DNA of 64,000 nt, from the NCBI RefSeq assembly GCF_003386795.1, contig NZ_QTUC01000001.1, positions 496,001-560,000 on the forward strand. Direction: 5' to 3'. Position 1 is the stretch's first letter. Every line of letters starts with the position of its first letter. The notes beneath the pieces are model-generated. The model saw only the letters and a program-made list of their open reading frames with translations. It did not search any database and was not told where the DNA came from. Below, piece after piece: positions 61,914 through 64,000 of the stretch. Origin of the DNA: Thermasporomyces composti. GTDB taxonomy: Bacteria; Actinomycetota; Actinomycetes; Propionibacteriales; Actinopolymorphaceae. Both the position numbers and the translations under genes were made by a program.

Positions 61914-63434
61914 TCAGCCGGCCGCGACGGTGAACCTGGACACGCCAGCGGGCAGGTCAGCCGCCAGCTCCAGGACGTGACGACCGTGCCGGGTGACGAC
62001 CCGGGCGGTCGCCTTGCCCTCCGTCACCCGGAACGTCGCGTCGGGGGTCAGTCCGGGCCACGCGAGCACCACACCGGCCTGGTCGATCGCGGCCTGCGCC
62101 GTCACCTCGACGCGGAGCTCGCCGTCCGACGAGCCGGGCAGCGTCGTCAACCGCACTCCCCTGCGGGCCCGCTCCCACGCGTTGAGCTGCTTGCTCGTCC
62201 ACCACGGCATGCCACGGCGACGAGCCTCGGCCGCCACCTGGCGGCACGCCTCGGCGACGTACGGCTTGGTGGCCAGATGCGCGGAGTGGAACAGGAAGTG
62301 CGCGACGCCGTGCACTTCGAGCACGCCGTCCAAGATCACGTCGCGGATCGACTCGTGGCTCGCCCAGGCGAGGTCCTGGGTGTGCAGGGGAAGCTCCAGC
62401 ACATCGATTCGCCGGTTGCGCTCGGCCGGGCCGGCCATGGGGAACCACAGGTGGCACGAGCCGAAGGGGAAACCGACATTGCCCTGCTTGCTCGGACCGC
62501 GGGACTGGTCGATCCGAATGCCGACGCGCTCACACCACAGGAAGAACTCGTCCCAGCCTTCCCACCTGGTGTAGTGGTTCTTGTTGGAGACGATCTCCTC
62601 CACGCCGGTGAGGGCTTGCACCCAGGCGTACTGGGCCCGCAGCTGCGGCCATCCCCACGAGGCGATATCGGCATCGCCCATCGCGTTGTAGTGGAGAGCC
62701 TGCTCGTGTCCTCGAGCCGCGATCTCGGCCACCACCTCGGGCCGGTAGCCGCCGGGGTAGCAGTGGCACCAGGTGACCTTGACGCCAGCCTCGTCGAAGA
62801 CGCGCAGCCCCGCCTCGGCGTGCTCGGAGACATTGCCGTCGGAGTCGTGGGACATGTGGGCGACGGCGGGAACACCGGCCGGCCAGTAGTGCAGCCACGG
62901 CAGGGCCAGGCCCGCCGTGGCCGCGGCGTCGAACACCGCCGTCAAGAACTCCAGGCGCAGCAGGTCCGCCGTAGGCCGGTGGAAGATCGGCGCCGCCGCT
63001 CGCGGCGGGTACACGTGGGGGAAGACTCCCTCGACCCGCACCTGGCCCGGCGGCAGCGCCCGCTCGTCGTACGAGAGCGCCAGACCGTCGTCGCACTTGA
63101 GGATGCCGTCGTCGACGGGGCACGAGCCATCCGGCGCGGGCGGTCCGTCCTGCTCGACCGGGTGGCCCTGCTGGATCGTCACGATCCGCTCCCACACGTC
63201 CGCGGGGAACGTGGTCTCGCCGGCCCGAGAAAGCACACGACCCTCACGCGGGAACACCGCCAGGACGTTGCCCTCCGCGAGCCGTGCGCGGACGTCGTCT
63301 CGCTCGACGACCTCGTACGGCAGCCGCACGTGGTCGAGGACCTCCGTGCAGTACAGCCACCAGGCGTTCTCGCCCTTGTCGTGGCGAGCCGCCGCCTCGG
63401 CCTCGTCGAGCACGACGACGATCGATGAACTCAC
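61914..63434 (-). CDS. Polysaccharide-deacetylase-like (NodB-fold) protein
   Basis: 506 residues from GTG 63434. The central region has AHMSHDSDGNVSEHAEAG (metal-binding HD..D of NodB-type enzymes, about residue 195), WCHCYPGGYRPEVVAEIAARGHE, YNAMGDADI and SNKNHYTRWEGWDEFF, followed by HGVAHFLFHSAHL. The N-terminus is a glutamine-amidotransferase-like alpha/beta region; the C-terminal 90 residues are beta-rich. No signal peptide, so it may act on imported oligosaccharides. Its start overlaps the preceding ABC gene as GTGA, implying uptake and processing are coupled. Confidence 0.68.
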   Translation of the reverse strand: MSSSIVVVLDEAEAAARHDKGENAWWLYCTEVLDHVRLPYEVVERDDVRARLAEGNVLAVFPREGRVLSRAGETTFPADVWERIVTIQQGHPVEQDGPPAPDGSCPVDDGILKCDDGLALSYDERALPPGQVRVEGVFPHVYPPRAAAPIFHRPTADLLRLEFLTAVFDAAATAGLALPWLHYWPAGVPAVAHMSHDSDGNVSEHAEAGLRVFDEAGVKVTWCHCYPGGYRPEVVAEIAARGHEQALHYNAMGDADIASWGWPQLRAQYAWVQALTGVEEIVSNKNHYTRWEGWDEFFLWCERVGIRIDQSRGPSKQGNVGFPFGSCHLWFPMAGPAERNRRIDVLELPLHTQDLAWASHESIRDVILDGVLEVHGVAHFLFHSAHLATKPYVAEACRQVAAEARRRGMPWWTSKQLNAWERARRGVRLTTLPGSSDGELRVEVTAQAAIDQAGVVLAWPGLTPDATFRVTEGKATARVVTRHGRHVLELAADLPAGVSRFTVAAG

Positions 63435-64000
63435 CGTGCCTCCTCCTTGGGACGTTCGGGGGTGCTGACGCCGGTGCCGCCTCGTTTACCCGTGACCGCT
63501 GAGCCGTTCCTCGCGCCACGCACCGGCAGCACCGCGGCCAGCAACGTGCGTGTGTAGGGGTCCTGGGGCTGGCTGAACAGCTGCTCGGTCGGCGCGAGCT
63601 CGACGAGTCGGCCGCGGTTCATGACCGCCACCCGGTCGGCCAGGCGTTCCACGACGGCGAGGTTGTGCGAGATGAACAGGCAGGTGAGCCCGAGCTCGTC
63701 GCGCAAGTCCAACAGCAGCTTGAGGATCTGCGCCTGGATGGAGACGTCGAGCGCGGACGTCGGCTCGTCGCACACCAACAGGTCCGGGCTCAGCGCGAGC
63801 GCGCGGGCGATCGCGATCCGCTGCTGTTGGCCGCCCGAGAACTGCCGCGGGTACAGGTCGGCGAACCGCGGGTTGACGCCGACCAGCTCGAGCAGCCTCA
63901 GCGCCTCGGCTCGTCGCGACTCCTTGTCGCCGATCTTGTGCAGGCGCAGCGGCTCGGCGACGTTGGCCGCGGCGGTGTAGTGAGGCAGCAGCGAGCCGTA
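63431..64000 (-). CDS. Oligopeptide/sugar ABC transporter ATPase, OppF/DppF-like (N-terminus beyond window)
   Basis: The 190 visible codons start within the Q-loop region (YGSLLPHYTAAANVAEPL) and include signature FSGGQQQRIAIARALALSP, Walker B LLVCDEPTSALDVSIQAQ, LFISHNLAVVERLADRVAVM and the Opp-type tail DPYTRTLLAAVLPV. The Walker A part lies past position 64000. Opp-family transporters import peptides or oligosaccharides. The 4-bp overlap with the deacetylase-like gene suggests a glycan-derived substrate. Confidence 0.88.
   Translation of the reverse strand, partial: YGSLLPHYTAAANVAEPLRLHKIGDKESRRAEALRLLELVGVNPRFADLYPRQFSGGQQQRIAIARALALSPDLLVCDEPTSALDVSIQAQILKLLLDLRDELGLTCLFISHNLAVVERLADRVAVMNRGRLVELAPTEQLFSQPQDPYTRTLLAAVLPVRGARNGSAVTGKRGGTGVSTPERPKEEAR

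Overview
The window is a chromosomal segment of a high-GC (about 70%) Gram-positive actinomycete. The evidence is the codon bias, the many GTG starts, and two core gene neighbourhoods typical of Actinomycetes: DUF3046-recA with a cGAACN4GTTCg LexA box at the left, and ftsK-rimO-pgsA-cinA-clgR-nei-lhr in the middle. The many Tat-exported carbohydrate-active proteins suggest a polysaccharide-degrading soil or compost organism. A relative of Actinopolymorpha or Thermasporomyces is possible, but that is a guess. No tRNA, rRNA, CRISPR array, transposase or phage gene was seen.

Left part (1-27.8 kb). recA (cut by the window edge), DUF3046 and thiI are followed by a cell-wall glycopolymer locus at 3.1-21.3 kb. 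Its minus-strand operon reads: fused cytidylyltransferase-SDR (predicted CDP-ribitol synthesis), two membrane-anchored CDP-glycerol/ribitol phosphotransferase-family polymerases, a TarS-like glycosyltransferase, then one ABC ATPase and two ABC-2 permeases. Facing it are rmlC and a second TarS-like glycosyltransferase. Next come a methyltransferase and rmlD-rmlB-rmlA (dTDP-L-rhamnose). Together they look like a rhamnose-containing, glycosylated poly(ribitol phosphate) teichoic acid pathway. A SigE-family sigma factor overlapping a membrane-anchored Asp-box protein follows, then a four-gene ABC importer.

Middle part (27.8-48 kb). The giant helicase Lhr, a metallophosphoesterase and a PPOX flavoprotein precede a glycerol block. 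In it glpD diverges from glpF-glpK across an intergenic region with three operator-like repeats. Then follow a nitroreductase, endonuclease VIII (nei), clgR, cinA, pgsA and rimO, the last three translationally coupled. A mannonate dehydratase and an NAD-dependent sugar epimerase/dehydrogenase sit between rimO and ftsK.

Right part (48-64 kb). This holds a cytochrome P450, a serine beta-lactamase-fold hydrolase, a PadR regulator coupled to a membrane protein, an unknown small membrane protein and a Tat lipoprotein multicopper oxidase. It ends in a carbohydrate locus: two DegT/DnrJ/EryC1/StrS aminotransferases flanking a Tat-exported heparinase II/III-type lyase, a Tat-exported putative toroid protein, a NodB-fold deacetylase-like protein and an OppF-type ABC ATPase running off the right edge.

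A recurring oddity is the number of short tandem duplications (6-17 bp units) in gene ends and intergenic spacers: 28.9, 33.8, 35.7, 38.1, 40.5, 45.3, 48.2 and 54.2 kb.
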